The position numbers and the translations under genes are program-made. Below, one piece after another: positions 43,465-52,402 of a stretch of 64,000 nt of DNA. Below the pieces are notes generated by a model that saw nothing but the letters and a program-made list of their open reading frames with translations, had not been told where the DNA came from and made no database searches. Position 1 is the first letter of the stretch, and each line of letters starts with the position of its first letter. Origin of the DNA: Hallerella succinigenes (lineage in GTDB: Bacteria; Fibrobacterota; Fibrobacteria; Fibrobacterales; Fibrobacteraceae); NCBI RefSeq assembly GCF_002797675.1, contig NZ_PGEX01000001.1, positions 2,604,001-2,668,000 on the forward strand, written 5' to 3'.

Positions 43465-44125
43465 GGATGACGCCGAATTTCCCTTGGGAATAAACGCAGT
43501 CCACGATTTTAAAACCGCTCTCTTTCATCCAGTCGATTTCCTGACGAATGGAGCATTCCCTGTCCGCCTTTTTGCGTTCCATCCAACGGCAAAATTCCTT
43601 GTCGGACAATCCGGAGGACTTGACTTGCGTCACCCAGTATTCTTCCGTCTTTCTATTGATTTCGGCGTTTTCCGAAGAGAACTGGTCGTAATTGACAAAA
43701 ACGCCTCCCCGGGAAAGGGATTCAAAAATCATTTTGAAAAGTGCCTTTTTTTGAGCGTGTTCCAAATGGTGAATGGATAGCGCCGAAACGACCAAGTTGG
43801 GCGAACCCGCCGGCAGTTTTTCCGAGTAATCCGCAATTTCGTATTTCACATTCGGCATTCCGGCAAAACGTCTTTTCGCTACATCCAGCATCTCTTCGGC
43901 AAAATCAACAAGGACAAACTCCGATGCAGGAAAATGCGGAAGCCAAAAAGAAGACAAAATTCCCGTTCCACTTCCCAAGTCAAAAATCAAGGCGGGCGCC
44001 CTGTCCAAGGATTTCGCCACGAAATCGGTCGACGCGATATAATAATCATCAAAACACGGGATGAATTTTCGGCGGTTCTCGTCGTATTCCTTGGCAACCA
44101 AGTTAAACTGTTCCCGGACGCCCAT
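43442..44125 (-). CDS. Class I SAM-dependent methyltransferase
   Basis: A 227-residue Rossmann-fold methyltransferase. Motif I is LIFDLGSGTGILSS, the acidic residue ending strand 2 lies in FVLVDFAEEML, motif II is VKYEIADYSEKLP, and ALSIHHLEHAQKKALF follows. This is the UbiE/Methyltransf_25-like pattern used on small molecules. The substrate is unknown. The start is the ATG at 44125 with AGAGGA six bases upstream; an extension to 44221 runs into the adjacent insertion sequence. It is the first gene of the AT-rich operon that continues to the PDZ protein. Confidence 0.8.
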   Translation of the reverse strand: MGVREQFNLVAKEYDENRRKFIPCFDDYYIASTDFVAKSLDRAPALIFDLGSGTGILSSFWLPHFPASEFVLVDFAEEMLDVAKRRFAGMPNVKYEIADYSEKLPAGSPNLVVSALSIHHLEHAQKKALFKMIFESLSRGGVFVNYDQFSSENAEINRKTEEYWVTQVKSSGLSDKEFCRWMERKKADRECSIRQEIDWMKESGFKIVDCVYSQGKFGVIRAEKESA

Positions 44126-44201
44126 TCCAAATCCTCTCTCAAGAAAAACGTTTTTCCCAAACACTAGTGTCACTAAAAATTTAACATAAAAAGAGATTGT
44201 C

Positions 44202-44233
44202 AAAAAGGTCGAGGGATTCATCCTCGACTTTTT
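44202..44233 (-). terminator. Terminator overlapping the transposase stop codon
   Basis: A seven-base stem (GTCGAGG at 44208-44214 with CCTCGAC at 44222-44228) and a loop that contains the stop codon of the transposase. On the minus strand it is followed by CTTTTTGAC. It should shield the methyltransferase operon from IS transcription. Confidence 0.65.
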
Positions 44234-45387
44234 CTTTTTTCAGGATTTTTTACAGTCAGAAGTTCCTGAAGTGGGGCCTTGTCGGTCAGCGAAATTCCTA
44301 AAATCTGAAGAATTTCGTAAAGAGAACGATTCAATTTCATGTCGTGGTGAACAATCGCGACGAGGCAATAGGTGATGATGGCTACATGGATCTGAATCTT
44401 CACGACATTCTCCGACGTGCCCCAGATCTTCTTGATTGTCAGGTGCTGCTTCAGCCACTTGAAGAACAATTCCACCAGCCAACGATTCTTGTAGAGTTCG
44501 GCAACCCGGCTTGCAGATATCTTGTTCGAATTTGTAAGGTACGTGAACATCCTCTTGTCCTCCGCATCATAGCATTCCACTATGCGGAGCGGCTTGTCAT
44601 AGAGTTTCTTCGTCTTGGGTCCCGTCAGGGTTATCTTGCAATCCTTCAGAATGTTGTCAGCAAGATTTTCCTTCGATTCCGCAAATTCGAATAGCATGTT
44701 TGTCTTGGCTCTGACAACAAAGAAACAGCCCATGGAATCAATCCGTGGAAGACGTTCGAAATCATTGTAGGCCCTGTCAAATACGTAATAGGAGCTTGTT
44801 TCGTAGGGGATGAAGTCCATGGCCTTCACGTCGTTCATCTTGGCTTCCGTAATCAACAGGAACGAGGGAACTTGAGTTTCGACATCAAGAAGCGTATGAA
44901 TTTTGACGCCGCCCTTTGTCGAGCGAAACTTCGCCCATTCGAAAAACTCCAGACAGAGATCTATCGTCGTCGAGTCGAATGCATAGACATATCCCCTGAA
45001 CCCGAAAATTTTCTTTGCCCGTTTTTTGCGGGCGAGTTCAATCATGTAATAGGCGAAATCCTCGAAGATGCGGAAACCCCTGTTTTCGTTAGCCTTTGCG
45101 AGATTGCTCCTGGTTACATGACGACCAGCACTGAGATGGTAACATTTTGAACGGTGCGCATCAAAAGCGACAATCAGGGCGCGCAGCTCATCGCAATTGG
45201 ACAGTTGCCCGAACATCAGTGCCAACAGCTGGTTCCAGCAGGTAAAATGCTTGACATAGCGGTCACCGCTGTACTTTTGCACGATTCGGTTAAACTTACT
45301 TCTGTCTAGGAAGGAAACCAGCCGGGAGAAGACGAATAGATCATTAAACATGCCCTCATAGGTATGTTTTCTGCTAGAAAATTTCAA
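44218..45387 (-). CDS. IS4-family transposase (DUF4372 type)
   Basis: A 389-residue transposase. The N-terminal part (FNDLFVFSRLVSFLDRSKFNRIVQKY, then WNQLLALMFGQLSNCDELRAL) is the DUF4372-type domain. Catalytic residues are in YAFDSTTIDLCL, YYVFDRAYNDFE and the YREK-like YKNRWLVELFFKWLKQHL. It belongs to a different IS4 branch than the transposase at 41.7-42.9 kb. The frame is intact. Confidence 0.92.
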   Translation of the reverse strand: MKFSSRKHTYEGMFNDLFVFSRLVSFLDRSKFNRIVQKYSGDRYVKHFTCWNQLLALMFGQLSNCDELRALIVAFDAHRSKCYHLSAGRHVTRSNLAKANENRGFRIFEDFAYYMIELARKKRAKKIFGFRGYVYAFDSTTIDLCLEFFEWAKFRSTKGGVKIHTLLDVETQVPSFLLITEAKMNDVKAMDFIPYETSSYYVFDRAYNDFERLPRIDSMGCFFVVRAKTNMLFEFAESKENLADNILKDCKITLTGPKTKKLYDKPLRIVECYDAEDKRMFTYLTNSNKISASRVAELYKNRWLVELFFKWLKQHLTIKKIWGTSENVVKIQIHVAIITYCLVAIVHHDMKLNRSLYEILQILGISLTDKAPLQELLTVKNPEKRKSRG

Positions 45388-45501
45388 GTCCGTTCGGTTT
45401 CAAAAATCGTCTCTAGCCCTTTATTTATGCGGGTCCTAGGCGATTTGCTTCATTTTTTAGTGGACAGCAGTGAGAAGTTATATTTCCGTTGACATATTGA
45501 A

Positions 45502-45890
45502 TTAGAGTAGTACTCTTGTTCCTATACCAGAAAATCTGGTAAATTTACCTGAGCTTCCAATATATAAGCCGAGCCACATCATGCCTTTTCTTTTTTTCTG
45601 AAAAAGTAGGGCCTGCTAAAAATGTCATTCTGGAGCCATAGGCGATAGAATCCATTTTTAAATAACTTGAAAGACTTGCAATAGCTGTTGGAGAAATCAA
45701 AAGTTGTACATGAAATTTACTCGCCTTTAAAAGTTCCTCAGAAACCTGGGGCGGAAGAATGTAATTACGAATATCAACCAGAAAACATTATTTTGGATGG
45801 TTTAACGAAACGTTTAATTTTCGGCGTGTTTCGTGGATGCTGTGTCGTTCCCGAGTAATTCAATTGTTGCTGCGATGCAGACAAATTCAT
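45502..45890 (-). pseudogene. Possible degraded gene in three frames
   Basis: On the minus strand a frame opens at ATG 45890 after AAAAGG (MNLSASQQQLNYSGTTQ) and stops at 45774. A second frame takes over at once (LVDIRNYILPPQVSEELLKA, then ISPTAIASLSSYLK). A third frame, entered near the T-rich run at 45586-45597, gives KGMMWLGLYIGSSGKF and ends at 45502. The successive frames look like one protein with two frameshifts, but no family is recognised, and part of the DNA is also a dispersed-repeat-like sequence. The 578 bases between the IS and the GNAT gene hold nothing else that I can support. Confidence 0.3.
45623..45654. repeat. Dispersed-repeat-like sequence (GTCATTCTGGAGCC core)
   Basis: The sequence reads TGTCATTCTGGAGCC followed by ATAGGCGATAGAATCCA. 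An AGAATGACATTG fragment lies nearby at 45900-45911 in the opposite sense. The form is like short intergenic repeats that occur many times in some genomes; copy number cannot be tested here. Confidence 0.35.
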
Positions 45891-46044
45891 CCTTTTCGCA
45901 GAATGACATTGCCGCAATTCAGTCGAACTTAATCACTTATCCTCATTGCGTTTGGAAACGGGTTTCAGACGAGTGGGGTAAGTAGACAACATTCAAAGGA
46001 GATTTTTTATGGGGCGAATTTAAGTCGCCAATGTTTTCCTAGCC

Positions 46045-46524
46045 TTACAATTCGTGGTAGTATGGGCAGATGTTTTCGTAATGGCCGTCTTTCATTCGAA
46101 ACCCTTTAGGGATGGTGCCGAGCTGGACAAATCCGAGACGTTCGTACAGGTGGCGCGCATGAGTGTTGCTTTCGACAACGGCATTGAACTGCAAGACTCC
46201 AAATCCGTGCTTTTTAGCCTGTTCAAGGCAGTCCTTCACGAGCATTTCGCCGATATGCTTGCCTCTGGATTCTGAAGAAACCGCATAGCTTGCATTAGAA
46301 ATGTGACCGCAACGGCCCACGTTGTTCGGGTGCAGAATGTACAGGCCGAAAACTTTGCCTTTTTCTTCGGCAACAGCGCAGTAGGTCTGTGCCGCAAAGA
46401 ATTGCTTGCCTGTTTCGGGCGTGAGCGGCTCCTCTTGCGGAAAGGCGATGCCTTCTTCGACGATTTCGTTCCAGATGCGGATCATTGCCGCAAGGTCGGC
46501 TTCATTGTATTGTCTAATATGCAT
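46045..46524 (-). CDS. GNAT family N-acetyltransferase
   Basis: A 159-residue GNAT protein. The start is IRQYNEADLAAMIRIWNEIV, acetyl-CoA binding is at SYAVSSESRGKHIGEMLV, and the end has NAVVESNTHARHLYERLGFVQLGTIPKGF. The pattern is like phosphinothricin/YhhY-type acetyltransferases, but the substrate is not known. It stands alone between the degraded region and the UvrA-like gene, 36 bases from the latter. Confidence 0.85.
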   Translation of the reverse strand: MHIRQYNEADLAAMIRIWNEIVEEGIAFPQEEPLTPETGKQFFAAQTYCAVAEEKGKVFGLYILHPNNVGRCGHISNASYAVSSESRGKHIGEMLVKDCLEQAKKHGFGVLQFNAVVESNTHARHLYERLGFVQLGTIPKGFRMKDGHYENICPYYHEL

Positions 46525-46560
46525 GACAGAAATTTAAAATATAATGCTTTCGGTTTTCGA

Positions 46561-48903
46561 CTATTTCGATTTCCGCTCGAGTAGGCATGTGTATTCCGCA
46601 GCGCGAATGAAATCTTCTTGATGCTCGATTGCAATGACGGTATGACCGTTTTTGCAAAGCTCTTGGATGAGAGCGATCATGCGGTCGATGTCGTTCTTGT
46701 GCAGGCCGCGGGCCGGTTCGTCGAACAAAAAGAGCGTGTTCGGGAACTTCGCACGGGAAAGCGCGAGCGAAAGCTTCAACCGGGCCGCTTCACCGCCGGA
46801 AAGATGCGTTGTCGGCTGACCGAGCCGCAGGTAACCGAGGCCCGTGCGCACAAGAGGCTGTAAACGGTCCGAGAACTTGTGCGCAAATCCGAAAATCGCA
46901 GACGCCCGTTCCACGGTCAAGTCTAGCACGTCCGCATACGAGAGCGTTTTAAAACGGATTTCTAGAATTTCATCGCGAAAACGTTTGCCTTGGCAGACCG
47001 GGCATTCGGATTCTTCATATCCCGAAGGATCGCGCAGAATTCCTTCGCCCTTGCAGGTTTCGCAACGTCCGCCCGGAATTGTTGTGCTGAATTTGGATGC
47101 GGTAAAGCCTTTGACTTTGCTTTCGGGGAGTCCCGCAAACAGCTCGCGCAAGAGCGGTGCAATGCCTATGGCGCTCGCGATGGAACTGCGCCGGTTGCGG
47201 AAAAATCCACGGGTGCTGAGCAATGAAATATTTTGAATGCCGAGCTTTTTAAAATCGCCCTTAGCAAATCGCGGTTGGATATTTTCAAAGAGGACAGTGC
47301 TTTTTCCGCTGCCGCTTTCGCCCGAGATCACGCTAAAATGCCCGACGGGAAATTTGGCGCTCACCGGTTGCATATCGTACTTGGCGAATTTTTGCACGGT
47401 GATGTGTTCCGCATCGGGAATCGCGGGCTTCTTTTCGGCTTTCTTGGCTTTTAAGATGTCGCGGAGCCAAGCGCCTGTCGGCGAATCCTTTTTCGCCATC
47501 AGTTCTTGTGGGGTACCCTGGAAAAGAATTTCTCCGCCGAGTTCTCCTGCGCCAGGGCCCATTTCAATTACTTTGTCCGCTTTTTCAATCAGAATCGGAT
47601 TGTGTTCAATCAAAACGAGCGTGTTTCCGCGGTCTCGGATTTCTTCAAAAATCTCCCAGAGCTTTTCGACATCGGTCTTGTAAAGGCCGCTCGCCGGTTC
47701 GTCGAGGCAAACGCACATTCCATCCAGATGTCCGGTCGCGAGGGGCGAAAGACGCAAACGTCCGAGTTCACCGCCCGAAAGGGTGCTGCCGATACGGCCC
47801 GCGCCGAGGTAGCCGAGCCCGACTTTGTTCACGGCGTGGATGCGGGCGTAAAGCATGTCGGCGGTGCTCTTTAAATGTTCGGGCAAGCGTCCGTTAAAGA
47901 GCTTGGGAAGGAGCGTGTCGAGAGTCGCAAAGGAGGATTCGAGAATGTCTTGCCAGGAAGTTTCGCCGACAGTCGAAGCAAGGATTTCTTTTTTGAGGCG
48001 CAGGCCGTGGCATTCGGGGCAAACGTCCGGGTCGCGATCTTCCGTTTCGCTGTAGATTTCTCCGTCGCCGTTGCAGCTCGGGCAGCGGAACTTGGGAGAA
48101 TGTGGTGTAAAGTTGCCTGGTTCGAGCGGTGCGGCGGTCGTGTTGTGTTCTTCGCAGAACGGGATTGTGCTAAAGGTGGTGCGCGTTCCGCCGTTGTCTA
48201 ATATGACTTTTGTATGCGAAAAACGGAGCGTCGCATCGACCGCTTCGGCGATGCGGGTACGGACGCCTTCGCGGATGATGACGCGGTCCAAAATGACGAA
48301 CAGTTCCTTGGGCTTTGACTTGCGTTCTGCGGGGGTCAAGTCGCCGAGGGAAAGACTCTTGCCGTCCGCAAGGACGCGTGCATAGCCTTGGGAAAGGAGC
48401 GTTGCCGACAGCGCATCGAGCGTCAAATCTAGAACGTCGATCGGGGCGAGGAACTGCAGACGGCTTCCCTGGGGGAGGTTACAGATTTTGACGATGATGC
48501 TTTCACGGGAATCGCACTGCATCGGCTTTCCGCAGACAGGGCATGCGGGGCGGGCGAGAGCCGCCCATAAAATGCGCAGGGGAAATTCACATTCCGAAAG
48601 GGAAAGCGGACTCGATTTGGAAGGAGCGTCCCCACGGGAAGCGGCAATGGCGATGCTCGGGCGCAAGCCTTCTGCATTGTCCAAGGGAATGCTCGTTCTG
48701 CCGCCTAAAATTTTTAATGCGAAGGGGCTGAGCGTTTCCAGGTAACGCCTGCGGCTTTCTCCATGCAGAACGTCCATGACGAGCGTGGACTTTCCGCAGC
48801 CCGAAGGACCGCAGACGACAGTAATTTTCCCGAGTGGAAAATCCGCGTTCAGGTTGCGGAGGTTTCGAAGGTGTGCGCCGCGAAGGGAAATGTTCTGGTC
48901 CAT
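46561..48903 (-). CDS. UvrA-like ABC ATPase (short UvrA paralogue)
   Basis: A 780-residue relative of UvrA. Two ABC ATPase modules are present: Walker A GPSGCGKST near residue 32 and GESGSGKST near 530, and signature LSGGE twice (LSGGELGRLRLSP and LSGGEAARLKLSL). Two zinc-type Cys pairs are visible (CPSCNGDGEIY to CPEC, and CETCKGEGIL to CPVCQGKRF). True UvrA has about 940 residues and an extra insertion domain for UvrB binding; here the protein is shorter, as in UvrA2/DrrC-type paralogues linked to drug tolerance or DNA damage. No uvrB is near. The start is the ATG at 48903, eight bases after the preceding barrel gene. Confidence 0.88.
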   Translation of the reverse strand: MDQNISLRGAHLRNLRNLNADFPLGKITVVCGPSGCGKSTLVMDVLHGESRRRYLETLSPFALKILGGRTSIPLDNAEGLRPSIAIAASRGDAPSKSSPLSLSECEFPLRILWAALARPACPVCGKPMQCDSRESIIVKICNLPQGSRLQFLAPIDVLDLTLDALSATLLSQGYARVLADGKSLSLGDLTPAERKSKPKELFVILDRVIIREGVRTRIAEAVDATLRFSHTKVILDNGGTRTTFSTIPFCEEHNTTAAPLEPGNFTPHSPKFRCPSCNGDGEIYSETEDRDPDVCPECHGLRLKKEILASTVGETSWQDILESSFATLDTLLPKLFNGRLPEHLKSTADMLYARIHAVNKVGLGYLGAGRIGSTLSGGELGRLRLSPLATGHLDGMCVCLDEPASGLYKTDVEKLWEIFEEIRDRGNTLVLIEHNPILIEKADKVIEMGPGAGELGGEILFQGTPQELMAKKDSPTGAWLRDILKAKKAEKKPAIPDAEHITVQKFAKYDMQPVSAKFPVGHFSVISGESGSGKSTVLFENIQPRFAKGDFKKLGIQNISLLSTRGFFRNRRSSIASAIGIAPLLRELFAGLPESKVKGFTASKFSTTIPGGRCETCKGEGILRDPSGYEESECPVCQGKRFRDEILEIRFKTLSYADVLDLTVERASAIFGFAHKFSDRLQPLVRTGLGYLRLGQPTTHLSGGEAARLKLSLALSRAKFPNTLFLFDEPARGLHKNDIDRMIALIQELCKNGHTVIAIEHQEDFIRAAEYTCLLERKSK

Positions 48904-48911
48904 TTCAGACC

Positions 48912-49505
48912 TCAGTTTTCGCCCCAGTTGATGAAGATAGCGCCGAACGGAGTGTTGAAATCACCGTTGTCAAAGCCGTCTTCGGAAATGCCGAGGAAGA
49001 GCCTGTAACCGCCGCCGATACCGAATTCGAGTGCCGGGGTGATCTGGTAATTAAAATGCAAAGCGGCGTCGGCGACAAAGAAGCCGTCTTTCGCCTTGGA
49101 ATTTTCGGTTCCTTGAGTCTGGATGCTGCTAAAGCCTGCGCCAGCGGTCACCGGAATCGAAATGGAGAAATTGCCAAACGAAACGGGTTTGAGTTCAGCG
49201 AGAACGCCGAGCGAATTATAGTCCACTGCGATGTTTTTGCCGTTTTCCTTGGTGTTCACATCGTTTGCGACGGTCGCCGCATAAAGACCCAAACGAAAGT
49301 TCGGGTTTAAGACAACGCCCCCGTGGATTGAAAAGTACAGGGATCCGTCTTCGACGAGCAAAATGTTGTTCGCTTCAAAACCGACAAAAGCTTTGAGGGA
49401 ATGGTCGGAAGCGACCGCGTCCGTATCGGTCAGAGTGCTGATTTCGGCAAGAGCCGGGGACGCAAAGCAGGCGAGTGTGATAAAAATCCAAAAAAGTTTT
49501 TTCAT
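48912..49505 (-). CDS. Small exported beta-barrel-like protein, unknown
   Basis: A 197-residue protein with a clear signal peptide (MKKLFWIFITLACFASPALAE). The rest alternates strands with glycine turns (VGFEANNILLVEDGSLYFSIHGGVVLNPNF, then PALEFGIGGGYRLFLGI), as in small outer-membrane barrels, and it ends in IFINWGEN. No family is recognised. Its ATG overlaps the yihY stop (ATGA), so the two genes are coupled. Confidence 0.7.
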   Translation of the reverse strand: MKKLFWIFITLACFASPALAEISTLTDTDAVASDHSLKAFVGFEANNILLVEDGSLYFSIHGGVVLNPNFRLGLYAATVANDVNTKENGKNIAVDYNSLGVLAELKPVSFGNFSISIPVTAGAGFSSIQTQGTENSKAKDGFFVADAALHFNYQITPALEFGIGGGYRLFLGISEDGFDNGDFNTPFGAIFINWGEN

Positions 49506-50437
49506 AATTTACCTTCTTGCCGTACCCAGTTCCATTTTTTGGCTCCGGATTTAGGCCAGCCATAAATAGTCCACACGATGCAGTTCCCGTAGAGCATGAT
49601 CGCCCAGAATCCAAAGGCGAATAAAAGAACGAGCGGAATAAAGGCGAGGGAACCGTAAAAAAGCGACATGCGGCCGACGATGCCCTGCTGCAACATAATT
49701 AGAATGATCAGGTAAATGCAGGTGCAGACCCAGATGCCGATGCTCACGAGAAGCGATGGCAAAAAGAGCTTCTTATAAGAATAATGTCCCTTACGGTAGG
49801 GAAGGAGGAAAATGGCAAAAAAGATTAGCGCGATGAAAATCACATCGATCGCCACAATCCAGAATGCGCTCATGATTTGCGGAACGGTTTCGATGGTCAA
49901 AAAGCTCACATTGCTTGCGATTTCAAAAAGTCCGCCCTTGATATGGTTCACAAACATCGCAAAAAAGGCAAGACCGAGAGCCGCGAGAAGCAAAAGAGGC
50001 GTATAGGCGACAAACTGTTTTAAAAAAGGTCGGGAAGTTTGGTTTTCCCAGACCACGTTCATGTTGATTTCCAGGTTCCCAATCGCAAAAATGTAGGTGA
50101 TGAAGAGGGAAATCGAACCGACAAGTCCTAAGGTTCTCAAATGGATATGTTCCGTATTCTCGAGGAGCGGCATAATGTCGTCGAGCGGAAGTCCGAGTGA
50201 GAAGAATTGGTCAAGGATCGGCAGGTACGTGTTGAAGAACGAGCCTAAACCGAGGGAAAGCGAAATCGCCGTTAAAAGGATAAAGAAGGGGATTACCGCA
50301 AGAAAGGACGTGTACGTCATGGCTGCCGCGCGGATCGTCCCGTGGTGGAACAGGAATGCTTTTGTCGAAATGATCAGCACACGAAGTGGGATAGGCCAGT
50401 TTCGGGTGAGGCGATCAATAAATTGTTCAAAATCCAT
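49502..50437 (-). CDS. YihY/BrkB-family inner-membrane protein
   Basis: A 311-residue protein with about six membrane helices. The family start is seen as AAAMTYTSFLAVIPFFILLTAISL. The helix VLLFAFGFWAIMLYGNCIVWTIYG near the end is also typical. Its function is not settled; some members were wrongly named RNase BN. It is divergent from the lipoprotein gene at 50.5 kb and heads the yihY-barrel-uvrA-like group. Confidence 0.9.
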   Translation of the reverse strand: MDFEQFIDRLTRNWPIPLRVLIISTKAFLFHHGTIRAAAMTYTSFLAVIPFFILLTAISLSLGLGSFFNTYLPILDQFFSLGLPLDDIMPLLENTEHIHLRTLGLVGSISLFITYIFAIGNLEINMNVVWENQTSRPFLKQFVAYTPLLLLAALGLAFFAMFVNHIKGGLFEIASNVSFLTIETVPQIMSAFWIVAIDVIFIALIFFAIFLLPYRKGHYSYKKLFLPSLLVSIGIWVCTCIYLIILIMLQQGIVGRMSLFYGSLAFIPLVLLFAFGFWAIMLYGNCIVWTIYGWPKSGAKKWNWVRQEGKL

Positions 50438-50499
50438 TTCGACAAGTCCTGAATGCGTGTGTAAAAACTAAAAATAGTAAAGATTATTATACTTGTTAT

Positions 50500-51396
50500 G
50501 TGAAAATTGGCGTTCTCGGCAGCGTTTTACTTTGTTTGTGCTTCATTTCCTGCGGCGGGGAATGGATTGCAGGGGATTCTTCGAAGGTTTCCTGCAATCT
50601 TTCTGAAGTGCCGTTCCGTTCTGCACAAAAAATTTCCCTTTCGTCGGACGGGGAAACCCTTTACATTTTGGACCGTTACAACGACGTGTATGCGTATACG
50701 CGGAACGATGCGCGGACATGCGCCTTTGAACTCTCGCGGACTTCGGAAAATCCCGATGGCGAAATTCCGGTGAATATGGCGCAGGACATTGCGAAGGTCG
50801 GTTCCTGGCTGTATTATTACGACGGGATTTCTGTTTTGCGCTATGACGATGAAGATTGGATGTGCGATGTTTCGCTGAATGCGATGGCGCTGACCGCTTC
50901 GTATATTTATTACGCGCCTTCTGCGGGACTTGCGCAGTTGAAAATGAATTCGACGGGTTGCGTCAAGACTGGAATTTCTTATTCGGCTACGCGTGTGATG
51001 GCGCTTGATGTGATGTCGGATTGGATTGTGGCAGTGGAAACTTCGGGAGCGCTTACAGACTCGCCAGAGCGTGTCTCGATTTATGATGCGGATGGCGGCG
51101 TCAGGACGCGTGCGGCTTTGTCGGCGAGCGATACAAATAATTCTTTACATTTCTGTTCGGCGACCCGTGTGCGCTTTGGGGCAACCTTTTTTGCCCTGTT
51201 GGATGCGGAATGTGGTTATCTCGGCGTGTTCAATTTGTCGGGAGGGTTGCAATATCGAATGGATTTGACGGAAATCGGGGTGCGGAATGCGGTCGATATC
51301 GACATAATCCAGGATGATCTTTACATTTTGACGTCTAGTACAGTCAATCCTTTGATTTATTTAGATCTGGCTTCTTACGCTTTTGGCGAAGAATAA
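50500..51396 (+). CDS. Lipoprotein, possible beta-propeller
   Basis: A 298-residue lipoprotein. The lipobox ends at Cys18 (LCFISC). Repeated blade-like strands follow (AQKISLSSDGETLYILDRYNDVYAYTRN, then VMALDVMSDWIVAVETSG), which suggests a six-to-seven-blade propeller, without a named family. The start is a GTG at 50500; an ATG two bases earlier is out of frame and closed by TGA at once. No strong ribosome binding site is present. A TATTAT box ends only ten bases before the GTG. It precedes the lipid-kinase gene by 17 bases. Confidence 0.65.
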   Translation: MKIGVLGSVLLCLCFISCGGEWIAGDSSKVSCNLSEVPFRSAQKISLSSDGETLYILDRYNDVYAYTRNDARTCAFELSRTSENPDGEIPVNMAQDIAKVGSWLYYYDGISVLRYDDEDWMCDVSLNAMALTASYIYYAPSAGLAQLKMNSTGCVKTGISYSATRVMALDVMSDWIVAVETSGALTDSPERVSIYDADGGVRTRAALSASDTNNSLHFCSATRVRFGATFFALLDAECGYLGVFNLSGGLQYRMDLTEIGVRNAVDIDIIQDDLYILTSSTVNPLIYLDLASYAFGEE

Positions 51397-51413
51397 TTAT
51401 AAATTGAGAGAGT

Positions 51414-52400
51414 ATGTACAAGTTCAGCTTTTTAGTGAATCCGATAAGTGGAGGTGGCCAAGGTAAGGTCATCCTCAACTTTGTACCGGAAATCATGCAG
51501 TCCATGGGATTTGAAGATTCCGAATGGACGGCTGAACTGACCAGTGGAAAGCGTTTGCGGGAGCAGATCCGTGAAACGGCGGAAAAGACGGAAACCCTGA
51601 TCGCGGTAGGCGGTGACGGGACGATGTCGACGATGCTCTCGGTGATGCTCGAATCGGGCTTTGCACAAAAAGTGCGCATAGGTCTGATTCCGCTTGGAAC
51701 GGGTAACGATCTTGCCCGCGTATTGAACCTTTACGAAACCTTCGTGAACAAGGGCCTTCTCTTTTTGGTGCGCAGGCTTGTGCAGGCAAGGCATCGCCCG
51801 TTCGACATTTGGAAGGTAAACGGTCAATATGTGCTCGCGAATTATTTTTCGAGCGGCATCGACGCACGAATCGCACATGATTTTAATGCGGACCGAGCCT
51901 CGGGTAAAATTTCGAGTCATTCGGTTGTCGCAAACAAGATGCACTATGTGGATCGCTTTTTTGCGGACCGCAAGCATTGCCTTGGAAAGGCGCATCTCAA
52001 AGTTTTGGATCAGAAAGGAAGGTGGATTGAAGAAGATGTTTCCGGCTACCGCACCGTGATAGTCGGAAACATTCCGAGCTTTGCTTCGGGCGCAAATCCC
52101 TTTGACGGTAGCGATATGGCGGACGGCCTTTTGGAAGTCGTTCCCGTGCCGAATATGATGTCTTTCTTTGGCGCGCTTGCGCTTGGAAGCGTTCCTTTGG
52201 TGGGGAAGATTTACAAACGTTCATTCCTCAAAACGATCCATGCAAAAGAAGTCGTTCTCCAGACTTCGGAAGAGGAATTCCACCAGCTGGACGGTGACGA
52301 TTTAACGCGTCGTGCTGGCTCGGAAATCCATATTGAATACGGCTGTCGAGTTCAAATGCTCACGCTTGAACAGGGCCTTTCTTTTCCAGAGACGAATTGA
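51414..52400 (+). CDS. Diacylglycerol-kinase-family lipid kinase (DagK/YegS-like)
   Basis: A 328-residue kinase. The catalytic domain has VNPISGGGQGK, the ATP-loop AVGGDGTMSTML and LIPLGTGNDLARVL; the second domain has ANYFSSGIDARIAH and FDGSDMADGLLEVV. Members phosphorylate diacylglycerol or other lipids; the exact substrate is unknown. It precedes lpxD, with almost no gap, which fits a role in envelope lipid metabolism. Confidence 0.88.
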   Translation: MYKFSFLVNPISGGGQGKVILNFVPEIMQSMGFEDSEWTAELTSGKRLREQIRETAEKTETLIAVGGDGTMSTMLSVMLESGFAQKVRIGLIPLGTGNDLARVLNLYETFVNKGLLFLVRRLVQARHRPFDIWKVNGQYVLANYFSSGIDARIAHDFNADRASGKISSHSVVANKMHYVDRFFADRKHCLGKAHLKVLDQKGRWIEEDVSGYRTVIVGNIPSFASGANPFDGSDMADGLLEVVPVPNMMSFFGALALGSVPLVGKIYKRSFLKTIHAKEVVLQTSEEEFHQLDGDDLTRRAGSEIHIEYGCRVQMLTLEQGLSFPETN

Positions 52401-52402
52401 AA

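Larger units (their letters stand above)
44168..45466 (-). mobile_element. Second IS4-family insertion sequence (approximate ends)
   Basis: Ends are inferred from similar sequences on both sides of the transposase. The left end (TGTCACTAAAAATTT from 44168) and the reverse complement of the right end (TGTCCACTAAAAAATG, ending at 45466) agree except for one extra C. No matching target repeat was found, so one end may be off by some bases or the duplication has decayed. It lies immediately upstream of the methyltransferase start. Confidence 0.6.
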
